From NCBI RefSeq assembly GCF_019795155.1, contig NZ_JAILYN010000037.1:1-45935 (forward strand): a DNA stretch of 45,935 bases, read 5' to 3'. The notes below the pieces were generated by a model that did not search any database, was not told the DNA's origin, and saw only the letters and a list, made by a program, of their open reading frames with translations. Below, piece after piece: positions 18,142 to 28,107 of this stretch. Numbering within the stretch: position 1 is the stretch's first letter; each line of letters opens with the position of its first letter. This stretch comes from Marinobacterium arenosum. GTDB lineage: Bacteria; Pseudomonadota; Gammaproteobacteria; Pseudomonadales; Balneatricaceae. Both the position numbers and the translations under genes were made by a program.

Positions 18142-19146
18142 CTATTTACAATCGGCCAGGGGTGCGTTGATACGGATATCGCACACCTTGTGGTTTTCGT
18201 TCAGGCAGAGGGTAATATCGGCCCGCTGCGGCATCTCCTCCAACATATGGCGGGTCAGCCGCTCATAATGCTGGATAAAGCGCTTGATCTGCTGTTCGTC
18301 CATGATCCGCAGGTGGTCGGTCGGCTGCTGGGTGTCGTAGATATACTTGACCCGCTCGGCCAGCTTCATCTCCTGCAACGAGCGCCACTCGAACACCGCA
18401 TCCATGCTCGGCACCTTCAGCATCAGCAGCACGTCCAGCATGCTGAACAGCTCCTGATAAACGCCCTTGAGCTGCTCGTTGGCATGGCGGCGCCAGGCAC
18501 CGTCGGCATCCTCCTGCGACTCCAGCTCGTTGATCGGCCCGGCCAATGCCTTATCCGGCTGCGGCACGGCGCCGACGCACCAGCCCTCCATCACGATGAT
18601 GTCGGCCGGCCCGACCCACTCCTGCCAGACCGCCGACTGGCAACGGTCGTCGATCGACTTGTCGAATACCGGGATCTTGGTGACGCTGTTGTCGTCGCTG
18701 GTCCTCAGCGACTGCAGAATCGAGATCCCCAGATCGACGTCGTGGGTACCGGGTACCCCGCGGGTCTGCAGCAGCGGATGAACGCTATGCGCCAGGCGGG
18801 TGCGTTCCTCATAGGTCTTGTAGAGATCGTCGATCGAGAAACCGACCACCCGCAGGCCGAAGCCCTCGGTCAGGATCACCTCCAGCAGGTTGAACAGGGT
18901 CGACTTGCCGGCTCCCTGGGCACCGTTGATACCGACCACCAGCGGCCCCGGCTGTTGCTGCTTGCGGCAAGCCAGCCAGGCGCCCAGCGGCACATAGATA
19001 TGCTCGAGCAGCTCTACCAGGCCGATATCGACCTTCAGCGACTCCAGCGTCGAAGCAAACGCCTGCTCCACCGAGCGCACCGCCTGGCGGCGGGTCTGGA
19101 AATCAAGACAAAGCTGGTCCTTGGGCCAGCTGATCAATAGGCTCAT
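18142..19146 (-). CDS. D-glycerate 3-kinase-like P-loop kinase
   Basis: 334 aa. The Walker A motif GINGAQGAGKST (around residue 75) is followed by FSIDDLYKTYEER, the DDxY region of the plant-type glycerate kinase (GLYK) family, and IIVMEGWCVGA. It is expected to phosphorylate D-glycerate to 3-phosphoglycerate, linking glycerate to central metabolism; cytoplasmic. The ATG at 19146 follows AAGGACCTTC. The alpha/beta hydrolase gene ends 22 bases upstream, so the two are likely one operon. Substrate is assigned by family only. Confidence 0.8.
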   Translation of the reverse strand: MSLLISWPKDQLCLDFQTRRQAVRSVEQAFASTLESLKVDIGLVELLEHIYVPLGAWLACRKQQQPGPLVVGINGAQGAGKSTLFNLLEVILTEGFGLRVVGFSIDDLYKTYEERTRLAHSVHPLLQTRGVPGTHDVDLGISILQSLRTSDDNSVTKIPVFDKSIDDRCQSAVWQEWVGPADIIVMEGWCVGAVPQPDKALAGPINELESQEDADGAWRRHANEQLKGVYQELFSMLDVLLMLKVPSMDAVFEWRSLQEMKLAERVKYIYDTQQPTDHLRIMDEQQIKRFIQHYERLTRHMLEEMPQRADITLCLNENHKVCDIRINAPLADCK

Positions 19147-19168
19147 GAAGGTCCTTATATGTAAATAA

Positions 19169-20020
19169 TCAGGGCTGCCGGTGACGGCGTAACCAGTCCT
19201 GTACCCACTGGATATGTTCCGGCTCCATCAGCGAAGGCGCATGCTCTATACCGCACAGCTGCAACACTTCCAGCTCGGGATTCTCCCGCTGCATCTGCGC
19301 CACCGTGTCGGCATCGAGCACGTCGGAACGATCGCCCCACAACAGCGCCTGCGGACAACGGACCGAGCGCCACACCGGCCACAGGTCGATATCCTGATCG
19401 GCAGCGGCGGCGGTCGCCGCCGAGATCGCCGGGTCGTAGTGCAACGCCAGCGAACCGTCCGGTTGTTCACGACTGCCATGGCGGGCCAGGTGGCGCCACT
19501 GGTGGTCCTCGAGATTGCGTAGCGCCAGGTAGTTGCGGCGCATGAACTGCTCCACCTCGGTTAACGATTCAAAGCGGAAGTCGCCGAGGTAACCGGTGAT
19601 CCGCTTGAGCGAGCGACTGGGGATAAAGGCGCCGATATCATTCAACACCAACGCCCGCACCGGCGAATTGGCCATCGATGCCAATGCCATGCCAAGAATA
19701 CCGCCCATCGAGGTGCCCACCCAGTCGACCTGCTCAACATTGAGCCGACCGACCAACACCATCAGATCCTGCAGGTACTGGCTGATCTCGTAGCCGCTGC
19801 CGTTGGGCAGCCAGTCGCTGTGGCCGCGGCCGACAATATCGGGACAGATCACCCGGTAGTCGCGCGACAACGCCCGCGCCAGGTCATCGAAATCCCGACT
19901 GTTACGCGCCAGTCCGTGCACGCACAGCAGCACCCGGCTGTTATCGGCGCTGCCCCATTCGTGGTACACCATCCGGTGCACCCCCTGCGGGTTCAGGCAA
20001 AGCACAGAATCGGTACGCAT
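19169..20020 (-). CDS. Alpha/beta hydrolase
   Basis: 283 aa. HGLARNSRDFDDLA (oxyanion), nucleophile Ser in GTSMGG, Asp in LLWGDRSDVLD and His in GIEHAPSLM complete the triad. Resembles small-molecule esterases and lactonases of the general hydrolase family; substrate unknown. The ATG at 20020 follows GGAGGTGGCCG. First gene of a probable unit with the glycerate-kinase-like gene. Confidence 0.85.
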   Translation of the reverse strand: MRTDSVLCLNPQGVHRMVYHEWGSADNSRVLLCVHGLARNSRDFDDLARALSRDYRVICPDIVGRGHSDWLPNGSGYEISQYLQDLMVLVGRLNVEQVDWVGTSMGGILGMALASMANSPVRALVLNDIGAFIPSRSLKRITGYLGDFRFESLTEVEQFMRRNYLALRNLEDHQWRHLARHGSREQPDGSLALHYDPAISAATAAAADQDIDLWPVWRSVRCPQALLWGDRSDVLDADTVAQMQRENPELEVLQLCGIEHAPSLMEPEHIQWVQDWLRRHRQP

Positions 20021-20495
20021 CGGCCACCTCCTGCTCCATCAGTCTGTCGATACCCTAGCAGCCTGTCGGACTTAACACTAATCTACTCGGCTCTGGCTTC
20101 CTGCTTCGCCCTAACTCCTGCATCCATGCAGTCGTGCGGAAAAGCGGGATTGGTCATCTTTTCCGATCGATTTCGTTAAATAGCGTGCTATTCGCCTCAA
20201 TCGTTCGAAAAATCTGCCTCATTCAATCGCCGGGAGCGATTGAACGTGCAAACCCCGAAGGGGTGAAGCACATGGATGTGCTGAACAATCCCTCTTTCCC
20301 TCGCTACGATCGGTCAAGCCCGAAAGGCTGCTGGCATGAGCCGCCATTCGCTGCCCAATTTGAACCTGTTAACGACAATAAACTCAACAGGTTAAGAAAT
20401 GTAAATTTGCCCGACCGGCCGGCTAAAAGCCGATATGATTAAATGACTCGAAAACGAATGGAATTCGCCCCCGATCCCGAGGACCCCGGCCCCGT
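20021..20495. other. Intergenic region, 475 bases, no supported gene
   Basis: Divergent spacer between the hydrolase and the efflux genes. It contains several short hairpins: CAATCGC/GCGATTG near 20223-20243, ACCCC/GGGGT near 20256, and CACATGGATGTG. A 102-codon frame over it lacks a ribosome site and looks like a repeat translation. The motif TAGCAGCCTGTCGGACTT near 20056 may be a mobile-element end, not confirmed. Promoters for both flanking genes must lie here. Confidence 0.4.
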
Positions 20496-21785
20496 ATGAA
20501 TACTCCAGTGGACCCCCAGATGACTTCAGAGCGTACCCGTACCGGCAGCAAGCTGCTGCGCTGGATAGTGCCGATCCTGTTGCTGCTGGCCGGTGTGGCG
20601 GTGTATTCGGCGCTCAAGGCCAGCAAACCAAGCGCCCCCGCCCGGCCGGCCCAGGAGAAGGTCTGGACCGTCCACGCCATCAACGCCGAACTGACTAGCC
20701 ACCGACCGGAGCTTACCCTGTACGGCAAGGTGGAGTCGCCACGCCGCACGACGCTCAGCGCCGCGGTAACCGCCTTCGTCAGCAAGGTGCAGACGGACGA
20801 GGGCCGGGTAGTTTCCGCCGGCGATCCGCTGATCCAATTGGACCCGCGTGATGCGGAACTGCTGGTGCAGGAACGGGAAGCAGAGCAGAAAGCAATCGAA
20901 GCCCAGATCAAGGCCGAACAGGTGCGCCACCAGGCCAACCTGAAAGCACTGCAGATCGAACGCGAGCTGCTGGCGCTGTCCGAACGCACCGTACAGCGTT
21001 ACCAGAACCTGGCTTCGCGCAAGGTCGGCAGCGAAGACCAGCTCGACAGCGCCCGGCGCACCTACCAGCAGCAGGCCCTCTCTCTAAACACCCTGCAGCA
21101 GGAGCTACAGGATCACCCCAACCGACTGGCCCAATTGGAAGCCAACCGGCAGCGCGCCGAAGCCCAGCTGGCCAGCGCCCGGCTGGATCTCGAACGCACC
21201 CTGGTCAGTGCCCCCTTCACCGCCCGCATCGCCAAGCTTTCGGTGGCGCCGGGCGACCGGGTGACCAGCGGCAGCACACTGCTGATCCTGTATGCATTGG
21301 ACAATATCGAGGTACGCGCCCAGATCCCGTCGCGCCACCTGGCGATCGTCCGCCAGGCGCTGGCCGAGCAGGGTTCGATGAGCGCCGAGGCGCGGCTGGA
21401 CGGTCAATCGATCCAGCTGCAGCTGGACCGTCTGGCCGGCGAAGTCGATGGCGGTCGGGCCGGCATCGATGCGCTGTTCCGGGTTGGCGGCCAACAACCG
21501 CTGGAGCCGGGCCGGGCCCTGCAACTGAGCCTGACCCTGCCGGCCCAGCCGGGCAGCGCCGCACTGCCGCCGCAGGCGCTCTACGGCCTGGACCGGATCT
21601 ACCGGATCAGCGACGGCCGGCTGGAAGCGCTGCAGGTTGAGCGGCTCGGGGATATCAGTGGCAGCGACGGCCGGCCCTACGTGCTGGTCCGCGCTGACAA
21701 CCTGCGCGATGGCGACCGGATCATCACCACCCAGTTGCCCAACGCCATCTCCGGCCTGAAAGTGAACGAGGCCGGCGCCCGATGA
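20496..21785 (+). CDS. RND efflux periplasmic adaptor (HlyD/MFP family)
   Basis: 429 aa. One N-terminal membrane anchor (RWIVPILLLLAGVAVYSAL), then a beta-barrel/lipoyl half (VVSAGDPLIQLDPRDAELL), a long alpha-hairpin coiled coil (about 110-220), the second lipoyl half (LVSAPFTARIAKLSVAPGDRV) and a beta-barrel. It bridges the inner-membrane pump to an outer-membrane channel. ATG 20496 is 12 bases after GAGGA; an alternative ATG at 20520 exists. Its stop overlaps the permease start (ATGA). No outer-membrane channel gene follows. Confidence 0.9.
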   Translation: MNTPVDPQMTSERTRTGSKLLRWIVPILLLLAGVAVYSALKASKPSAPARPAQEKVWTVHAINAELTSHRPELTLYGKVESPRRTTLSAAVTAFVSKVQTDEGRVVSAGDPLIQLDPRDAELLVQEREAEQKAIEAQIKAEQVRHQANLKALQIERELLALSERTVQRYQNLASRKVGSEDQLDSARRTYQQQALSLNTLQQELQDHPNRLAQLEANRQRAEAQLASARLDLERTLVSAPFTARIAKLSVAPGDRVTSGSTLLILYALDNIEVRAQIPSRHLAIVRQALAEQGSMSAEARLDGQSIQLQLDRLAGEVDGGRAGIDALFRVGGQQPLEPGRALQLSLTLPAQPGSAALPPQALYGLDRIYRISDGRLEALQVERLGDISGSDGRPYVLVRADNLRDGDRIITTQLPNAISGLKVNEAGAR

Positions 21786-24700
21786 ATAGCCTGATCGCCC
21801 TGTTCACCGGCCACCGGGTGGCCGCCAACCTGCTGATGATGCTGATGATCCTGGCCGGCATCTGGGGGGTGAAGACGCTCAATACCCAGTTCTTTCCAAC
21901 CTTCGAACTGGACGTGATCACCATCCAGGTGACCTGGTCCGGCGCCGCCGCCGAGGATGTCGAGCGCTCGGTGATCCTGCCGATCGAGGAGGAGCTGAAA
22001 TCACTCAGCGATATCGACACCCTCTATGCCACCGCCAACCAGGGCATGGCCTCGCTGCGGCTGGAGTTGAAGGAGGATGCCGATCTCGACTACCTGCTGG
22101 ACGAGGTCAAGCAGAAGATCGACAGCATCCGCAGTGACCTGCCCAGCGATGCCGAGGAGCCACTGGTACAGAAGGTGATCCGCTACGAGAGCATCGCCAG
22201 TCTGCTGCTGACCGCCCGCAACGGCAGTCTGGAGGAGCTGCGCCCGCTGGCCTACCAGTATGAACGGGAGCTGCTCGACCTGGGGATCAGCAAGATCGAC
22301 TACGAAGGACTGCCCGACCAGGAGATCTCGATCCAGATCCCCGCCGCCCAGCTGCATGAGCTGGGCATGACGATGGGCCAGATCGCCGACACCGTGCGGC
22401 TGCGCAGCCTCGATCTGCCGGCCGGCACCGCCGCCAAGGGCGACGGCTCGCGGCAGATCCGCAGCCTTAGCCAGCAGCGCGACGTGGAGGGCTTCCGCCA
22501 ACTGCCGCTGATCACCGAACAACAGGGCCGGCTGGTGCGCCTCGGTGACGTGGCCGATATCCGGTGGCAGGCCAAAGAGGGTCAGACCTACCTGACCTAC
22601 CGCGGCCAGCCGGCGCTGATCATGGCGCTCAAGCGCACCGAAAATGACGACACCCTGACGGCCGCCGGTATTCTCAACGACTGGCTGTTCAAGACCCGTC
22701 AGACCCTGCCGCCGGGCATCGAGCTGGTGCCCTATGACGAACGCTGGCAGCCGATCCGCGACCGTATCAACCTGTTGCTGAAAAACGGTCTCAGCGGCCT
22801 GGTGCTGGTGATCTGTATCCTGTTCCTGTTCCTCAACGCCCGGGTGGCGTTCTGGGTCACCGTCGGCATCCCGGTCTCCTTCCTGGCCACCCTGGCGGTG
22901 CTGTACGGCATCGGCGGTTCGATCAACATGATCAGCCTGTTCGGCCTGATTATGGCGCTGGGGATCATCGTCGACGACGCCATCGTAGTCGGCGAGGACA
23001 CCCTGACCCACCTGCAGATGGGCGAACCCGGCCTGGAAGCGGCGGTCGGCGGCGCATTGCGGATGCTACCACCAGTCACCGCGTCGTCGCTGACCACTAT
23101 CGCCGCCTTCCTGCCGCTGCTGCTGGTCGGCGGTGTCATCGGCAATATCCTGATCGATATCCCGACGGTGGTGATCTGCGTAATCGTCGCCTCGTTGGTG
23201 GAGTGCTTCCTGATCCTGCCGGGCCACCTGCACCACAGCCTGCACCGCGCCGCCGACCTGCATCCGAGCAAGACCCGGCTGCGGCTGGACGCCGCCTTCA
23301 ACCGGTTCCGCGACGGGCCGTTCCGCCGGCTGGTAAGCAACGCGATCAGTTTCCGCTGGATCACCCTGGCGGCGGCCCTGATGATGCTGATCGTCGTTAT
23401 CGGCCTGCTGGCCGGCGGGCGGGTCAAGTTCACCTTCTTCCCGGTGGTCGAGCGCGAATCGCTGACCGCCAACGTACAGTTCGTCGCCGGCTCACCGCCG
23501 GAGCAGGTCAGCCACTTCCTGGCCCACCTGGAAGAAACCCTGCAGCAGGCCGACAGCCAATTGCAGGAAAAGCTGGTCAAGGTCAGTTACCGCCAGCACG
23601 GCAGTGCCAATTTCTCGCGTAGCAGCGCCACCAGCGGCAATGGCGACGAGTTCGGCAGCCTGATCGTCGAACTGACCCCGCTGGACGACCGCGAGACCCG
23701 CAATGCCGAACTGATCCGCCGCTGGCGACCGCTGATTCAGCTGCCGGCCGGCATCGAGAAATTCACCATCGATATCGACCAGGCCGGTCCGCCGGGCAAG
23801 CCGATCGAGGTCAAATTGACCGGCGCCGATATCGTCACCCTGAAAGCGGCGTCGATGGAAGTGCAGACGCTGCTGAAAGGCTATCAGGGGCTCAGCAACG
23901 TCGACGACGACCTGCCATTCGGCAAATCGCAGCTGATCTACCAACTGACCCCGGCCGGCAAAGCCAGCGGGCTGACCCTGTCCAGCGTCGGCCGCCAGCT
24001 GCGGGCCGCCTTCGACGGTCTGGAGATCCAGTCGTTCTATCAAAGCCAGGACGAGGTGGAAGTGCGCCTGCAGCTCCCGAAAGCCGAGCGTGACCGGCTC
24101 AGCGCGCTGGAGCAGCTGCCGATCATCCTGCCGGACGGCAGCAGCACGCCTTTGGCCAACGTGGTTCAATTCGATGCCCAGCGCGGACTGGACACCCTGG
24201 CGCGGATCAACGGCCAGCTGGCGATCAACGTCTCCGCCGACCTGGACGACCTGCAGACCAATGCCAACGAGGTGATCGAATCGCTGCGCGCCGGCCAGCT
24301 CGATGCGATCGGCGCCCGCTACGGTGTGAATTTCAGTTTTGAGGGCAAGAACAAGAACCAACGCGAAACCCTGGCCGATATGCGCAACGGCCTGCTGCTC
24401 GCATTGGCGCTGATCTACATCATTCTGGCCTGGGTATTCAGCTCCTACAGCTGGCCGCTGGCAGTGATGTTGGCAATTCCGATGGGGCTGACCGGAGCGG
24501 TGCTGGGCCATTTCCTGCTGGGCCAGAACCTGACCATCCTGTCGCTGTTCGGATTGTTCGGCCTGTCGGGGATCGTGATCAACGACTCGATCGTGTTGAT
24601 CACCTTCTACCGCAAGTTGCGCCAACAGGGCCAGACAGTGGAAGAGGCGATCGTCAACGCCGCCTGCCAGCGGCTGCGGGCGGTATTGCTGACCTCGCTG

Positions 24701-24940
24701 ACCACCATCGCCGGGCTGACGCCGATCCTGTTCGAGACCTCGATGCAGGCGCAGTTCCTGATCCCGATGGCGATCTCGATCGTATTCGGGTTGGCCTACG
24801 GTACGGTGCTGATCCTGCTGGTGGTACCGGCTCTGCTGACCCTGGTGGAGGGACTTCGCGCCCGACTGGGGCTGAAATCCAGCTCGGCCACGCTGCTGAC
24901 CGAGCCGGCCGGCCCAGCCGGAGAGATCAAAACATCTTGA
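21782..24940 (+). CDS. RND efflux permease (AcrB/MexB-like superfamily)
   Basis: 1052 aa, a full-length ACR_tran protein: 12 predicted membrane helices and two large periplasmic loops. The helix-4 proton-relay aspartate pair is present (MALGIIVDDAIVVGED), with the matching second-half helix FGLSGIVINDSIVLITFY. The start MNSLIALFTGHRVAANLLMMLMILAG and the sequence class are closer to the less-studied RND pumps found with a single adaptor than to AcrB itself; drug or metabolite substrate unknown. It is translationally coupled to the adaptor gene by a 4-base overlap. No terminator is evident before 24990. Confidence 0.92.
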   Translation: MNSLIALFTGHRVAANLLMMLMILAGIWGVKTLNTQFFPTFELDVITIQVTWSGAAAEDVERSVILPIEEELKSLSDIDTLYATANQGMASLRLELKEDADLDYLLDEVKQKIDSIRSDLPSDAEEPLVQKVIRYESIASLLLTARNGSLEELRPLAYQYERELLDLGISKIDYEGLPDQEISIQIPAAQLHELGMTMGQIADTVRLRSLDLPAGTAAKGDGSRQIRSLSQQRDVEGFRQLPLITEQQGRLVRLGDVADIRWQAKEGQTYLTYRGQPALIMALKRTENDDTLTAAGILNDWLFKTRQTLPPGIELVPYDERWQPIRDRINLLLKNGLSGLVLVICILFLFLNARVAFWVTVGIPVSFLATLAVLYGIGGSINMISLFGLIMALGIIVDDAIVVGEDTLTHLQMGEPGLEAAVGGALRMLPPVTASSLTTIAAFLPLLLVGGVIGNILIDIPTVVICVIVASLVECFLILPGHLHHSLHRAADLHPSKTRLRLDAAFNRFRDGPFRRLVSNAISFRWITLAAALMMLIVVIGLLAGGRVKFTFFPVVERESLTANVQFVAGSPPEQVSHFLAHLEETLQQADSQLQEKLVKVSYRQHGSANFSRSSATSGNGDEFGSLIVELTPLDDRETRNAELIRRWRPLIQLPAGIEKFTIDIDQAGPPGKPIEVKLTGADIVTLKAASMEVQTLLKGYQGLSNVDDDLPFGKSQLIYQLTPAGKASGLTLSSVGRQLRAAFDGLEIQSFYQSQDEVEVRLQLPKAERDRLSALEQLPIILPDGSSTPLANVVQFDAQRGLDTLARINGQLAINVSADLDDLQTNANEVIESLRAGQLDAIGARYGVNFSFEGKNKNQRETLADMRNGLLLALALIYIILAWVFSSYSWPLAVMLAIPMGLTGAVLGHFLLGQNLTILSLFGLFGLSGIVINDSIVLITFYRKLRQQGQTVEEAIVNAACQRLRAVLLTSLTTIAGLTPILFETSMQAQFLIPMAISIVFGLAYGTVLILLVVPALLTLVEGLRARLGLKSSSATLLTEPAGPAGEIKTS

Positions 24941-24998
24941 AATGAATCGTGACGCCTGAGTTGCGCGTGTTCAGTTGATACGCCCTGGCTAATTTGGG

Positions 24999-25047
24999 TT
25001 GATTACGGAAAATGTTACCGGTAAAGTGCAATTGTTACCGGTAACAA
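24999..25047 (+). promoter_or_regulatory. Promoter with two GntR operators for the gluconate TRAP operon
   Basis: TTGATT (24999-25004) and TAAAGT (25022-25027) at 17-base spacing form a plausible promoter. Operator 1, TGTTACCGGTAAAG (25013-25026), lies across its spacer and -10; operator 2, TTGTTACCGGTAACAA (25032-25047), is a perfect palindrome. Centres are 20 bp apart, two helical turns. TGTTACCGGTAACA is the known GntR gluconate-repressor consensus. Confidence 0.85.
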
Positions 25048-25114
25048 GTCGTGTTTTTGCAAAGCGGACCACCTGTGCCGGATCCACTCTCAAAATAACA
25101 ACAGGAAGAGAAAG

Positions 25115-26128
25115 ATGCGCATTTTCAGCAAACTCTTGACCGCCGTCTTTTCAGGTGCCCTCTCCATTTCCGCGTTCGCCGCCGACTTCACCTTCAAGGT
25201 GCAGTCATCGGACCCGTCAGGAGACAAGAACTTCCAGATTCAACAGCAGTGGGCCGAGCGTGTCGGCAAGATGTCCGGCGGCCGGCTGGAGATCAAACTG
25301 ATGCCGGTTGGCAGTGTGGTGAAGCACACCGAGACCCTGGATGCTATCAAGATGGGTATCCTGGACGGTCATGTCACCGCTACCGGCTACTTCTCCGGCA
25401 AGGACCCCGGGTTCGGCCTGATCGGCAATACGGTCGGAGCCTGGTCCTCCACCTCCCAACTGCTGCAATACATCAACTACGGCGGCGGCTATGAGCTGAT
25501 GAGCGAGTTGTACGCCCCCTACGGCGTCAAGTTCATCGGCGGTTCGACCACCGGCGTCGAGTCCTTCGTATCCAAGGTGCCCCTTGACGGTGTCGACGAC
25601 CTCAAGGGGCTGAAACTGCGTGCGCCAGAGGGGCTGGTACAGAAGGTGTTTGCCGCCGCCGGCGCCGCGCCCGTCAACCTGCCAGGTTCAGAAGTGTTTA
25701 CCTCGTTGAGCAAGGGCGTTATCGATGCCGCCGACTACACCGTGTTCTCCACCAACCAGAAAGCGGGTATGAACGACATCGCGCAGCACCCGGTACAGCC
25801 CGGCTTCCACTCGCTACCGCTGATCGATATCTCGGTCAGCCAGAAAAAGTGGGACAAGCTGCCTGAGGATCTGCAGGAGATCCTGACCGTGTCGGTGCGT
25901 GACTTTGCTCAGGATATCACCACGCAGCTGCGTATCGCCGACCAACAAGCGGTGAAGGAAGCGCGTAATAACGCAGATATCACCATTCACGATTGGAGCG
26001 CCGAGGAGCGCAAGAAATTCCGTGCGATCGCCCGTTCCCAGTGGGAGGAGTTCGCCAAGGAGTCCGATAACGCGATGAAGGTGTATCAGTCGGTCACCGC
26101 CTACCTTGAAGAGAACGGCCTGCTCTAA
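25115..26128 (+). CDS. TRAP transporter substrate-binding protein (DctP type), probable gluconate
   Basis: 337 aa. Signal peptide to about residue 22 (AFA cut site), then a DctP-fold periplasmic binding protein. GVDDLKGLKLRAPE contains the Arg that salt-bridges the substrate carboxylate in this family, and VFTSLSKGVIDAAD is a family signature. It delivers an organic acid to the DctQM permease. The GntR operators upstream and gluconokinase downstream make gluconate or another aldonate the likely ligand. The ATG at 25115 follows AGGAAGAGAAAG. Confidence 0.92.
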   Translation: MRIFSKLLTAVFSGALSISAFAADFTFKVQSSDPSGDKNFQIQQQWAERVGKMSGGRLEIKLMPVGSVVKHTETLDAIKMGILDGHVTATGYFSGKDPGFGLIGNTVGAWSSTSQLLQYINYGGGYELMSELYAPYGVKFIGGSTTGVESFVSKVPLDGVDDLKGLKLRAPEGLVQKVFAAAGAAPVNLPGSEVFTSLSKGVIDAADYTVFSTNQKAGMNDIAQHPVQPGFHSLPLIDISVSQKKWDKLPEDLQEILTVSVRDFAQDITTQLRIADQQAVKEARNNADITIHDWSAEERKKFRAIARSQWEEFAKESDNAMKVYQSVTAYLEENGLL

Positions 26129-26199
26129 GGTCCGCTCGCATCTCTCGCCGATAGACCCGGTGGAGCGTTCTGCTCCACCACACTCCCTGGATTAGTGTC

Positions 26200-26781
26200 A
26201 TGAAAGCTCAAGACCGCATTCACGAAGCGGAGACTCATGAGGTGGAGGCGCATGGTCGGACCCACCTTGATCGCGCGATCATTCGGATCGGCAATCTACT
26301 GAGCCTGCTGTTCATCTTTACCGTGGCGATCTCGTTTTTCGAGATTCTGATGCGCTACCTGTTCAACGCCCCCACGATCTGGGTGCACGAGTCGGCGGCG
26401 TTTATCGGTGGATCGCTGTTCGTCATTGGTGGTGCCTATGCACTGGCCAACAATAAGCATGTACGGGTGGTGCTGATCTACGATCAGGTGTCCCCCCGTG
26501 TGCGCTGCTATCTGGATTTATTCCATGGGTTGGCCGGCTTACTGTTTACCGGCATGCTGGCCTACGGCGCCTGGATGATGACCAGCAACGCCTGGTTGTC
26601 GCCGCTGGGCGACCTGCGCCTGGAAACCTCGGGTTCTGCCTGGAACCCGCCATTCCCCGCGCTGTTGAAGGCGCTGATCCTGCTGGTTTTCTGTGTAATG
26701 TTTGTTCAGTTTCTGTTCCATCTGGCAGCGGATTTCCGTCTGCTCAGGCGGTTGAAGCGCGGAGGTAGCGCTCATGTTTGA
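26200..26781 (+). CDS. TRAP transporter small permease subunit (DctQ)
   Basis: 193 aa with four predicted membrane helices after a charged N-terminus of about 30 residues. VAISFFEILMRYLFNAPTIWVHE is the DctQ signature (helix 1-2 with ...RYxF...). It partners DctM in the inner membrane for sodium-driven uptake. It overlaps dctM by 8 bases. The ribosome site before ATG 26200 is weak. Confidence 0.92.
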   Translation: MKAQDRIHEAETHEVEAHGRTHLDRAIIRIGNLLSLLFIFTVAISFFEILMRYLFNAPTIWVHESAAFIGGSLFVIGGAYALANNKHVRVVLIYDQVSPRVRCYLDLFHGLAGLLFTGMLAYGAWMMTSNAWLSPLGDLRLETSGSAWNPPFPALLKALILLVFCVMFVQFLFHLAADFRLLRRLKRGGSAHV

Positions 26782-28096
26782 TCTCTCCGCGATCGGTATC
26801 GCCTATGGCAGCCTACTGATGCTGGGGCTGTTGATCCTGCTGCTATTGACCGGCATGCAGTTGGCGTTTGCCACCGGCTTGGTGGCACTGGCCTTTACCA
26901 TTGGCTGGTTCGGCGTCGATGCGCTGCCTTTGATCACCAGCCGTATGTACAGTTTCGTCAACGGTTACGTGTTCCTTGCGGTGCCGATGTTCGTATTAAT
27001 GGCCGCCCTGCTGGACCGCTCCGGTATCGCCGTAGACCTGTTCGACGCAATGAAGAAGCTGGCCCGCAAGCTGCGTGGCGGGGTGGCGGTACAAACCCTG
27101 GTCGTGGCTGTGATTCTGGCCTCCATGTCCGGCGTCATTGGCGGTGAAACCGTATTGCTGGGCATCCTCGCACTGCCGCAGATGCTACGCCTGGGCTACA
27201 ACCGCAAGCTGGCGATCGGCACTACCTGTGCCGGGGGTGCGTTGGGCACCATGATGCCGCCCAGTATCGTGCTGATCATCTACGGAATGACCGCCAGCGT
27301 GTCGATCGGCGACCTGTTCAAGGCGGCGTTCCTGCCGGCGGCGATCCTGGCTTCGTTCTACGTCGCCTATGTTCTGATCCGCTGCTATATGAACCCTTCG
27401 CTGGCGCCGCTGCCCACCGCCGAAGAGCTGGCAGCGGACGACGAACGTGACATCAACTACCTGAAGGCGCTGTTCTTCCCGGGCCTGACCGTAGCGATCG
27501 TGCTTGGCAGCATCTACACCGGCGTTGCGTCGGTGACCGAAGCCTCGGCGTTGGGCGTAGTCGGCATTCTGCTGAGCGCACTGATCCGCGGCGAGATTAA
27601 CCTCGAGATGATCCGTGACAGTGCCAAGGCAACGATGCAGACCTGCGGCATGATCATCTGGATCGGCATCGGCGCCAGCGCCTTGGTCGGCGTCTACAAC
27701 CTGATGGGCGGTATCGACTTCGTCGAATCGCTGATCCTGTCGCTTAGCGACGGCCATGCCATGACCACGGTGCTGATCATGATGCTGATCCTGCTGGTGC
27801 TCGGGATGTTTCTGGACTGGGTCGGTGTAGCTCTGCTGACCATGCCGATCTTCGTGCCGATCATCACCAACCTCGGGCTGGATCCGATCTGGTTCGGCGT
27901 AGTGTTCTGTCTGAACATGCAGGTCTCCTTCCTGTCTCCGCCGTTCGGCCCCGCTGCTTTCTATCTGAAATCGGTGGCGCCTAAAGAGATCAGCCTCGGT
28001 GAGATCTTCTCCGCGCTGGTGCCCTTCATTGCGCTGCAGATCCTGGCGCTGACACTGGTGGTGCTGTTCCCGCAGCTGGCGTTGTGGTGGCAGTAG
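26774..28096 (+). CDS. TRAP transporter large permease subunit (DctM)
   Basis: 440 aa, about 12 membrane helices, the sodium-coupled transport subunit. Signatures: FVLMAALLDRSGIAVDLFDAM, GVIGGETVLLGILALPQMLRLGYNRKLAIGTTCAGGALGTMMPPSI, and near the end MQVSFLSPPFGPAAFYLKSVAP. The ATG at 26774 follows GGAGGTAGCGCTC inside dctQ, so translation is coupled. Confidence 0.94.
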   Translation: MFDLSAIGIAYGSLLMLGLLILLLLTGMQLAFATGLVALAFTIGWFGVDALPLITSRMYSFVNGYVFLAVPMFVLMAALLDRSGIAVDLFDAMKKLARKLRGGVAVQTLVVAVILASMSGVIGGETVLLGILALPQMLRLGYNRKLAIGTTCAGGALGTMMPPSIVLIIYGMTASVSIGDLFKAAFLPAAILASFYVAYVLIRCYMNPSLAPLPTAEELAADDERDINYLKALFFPGLTVAIVLGSIYTGVASVTEASALGVVGILLSALIRGEINLEMIRDSAKATMQTCGMIIWIGIGASALVGVYNLMGGIDFVESLILSLSDGHAMTTVLIMMLILLVLGMFLDWVGVALLTMPIFVPIITNLGLDPIWFGVVFCLNMQVSFLSPPFGPAAFYLKSVAPKEISLGEIFSALVPFIALQILALTLVVLFPQLALWWQ

Positions 28097-28107
28097 GGAG
28101 GCTTACG

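Noticed and set aside
20134-20442. 102-codon plus-strand frame before the efflux adaptor
   Set aside because: Built from short hairpin repeats, no ribosome site, no domain.
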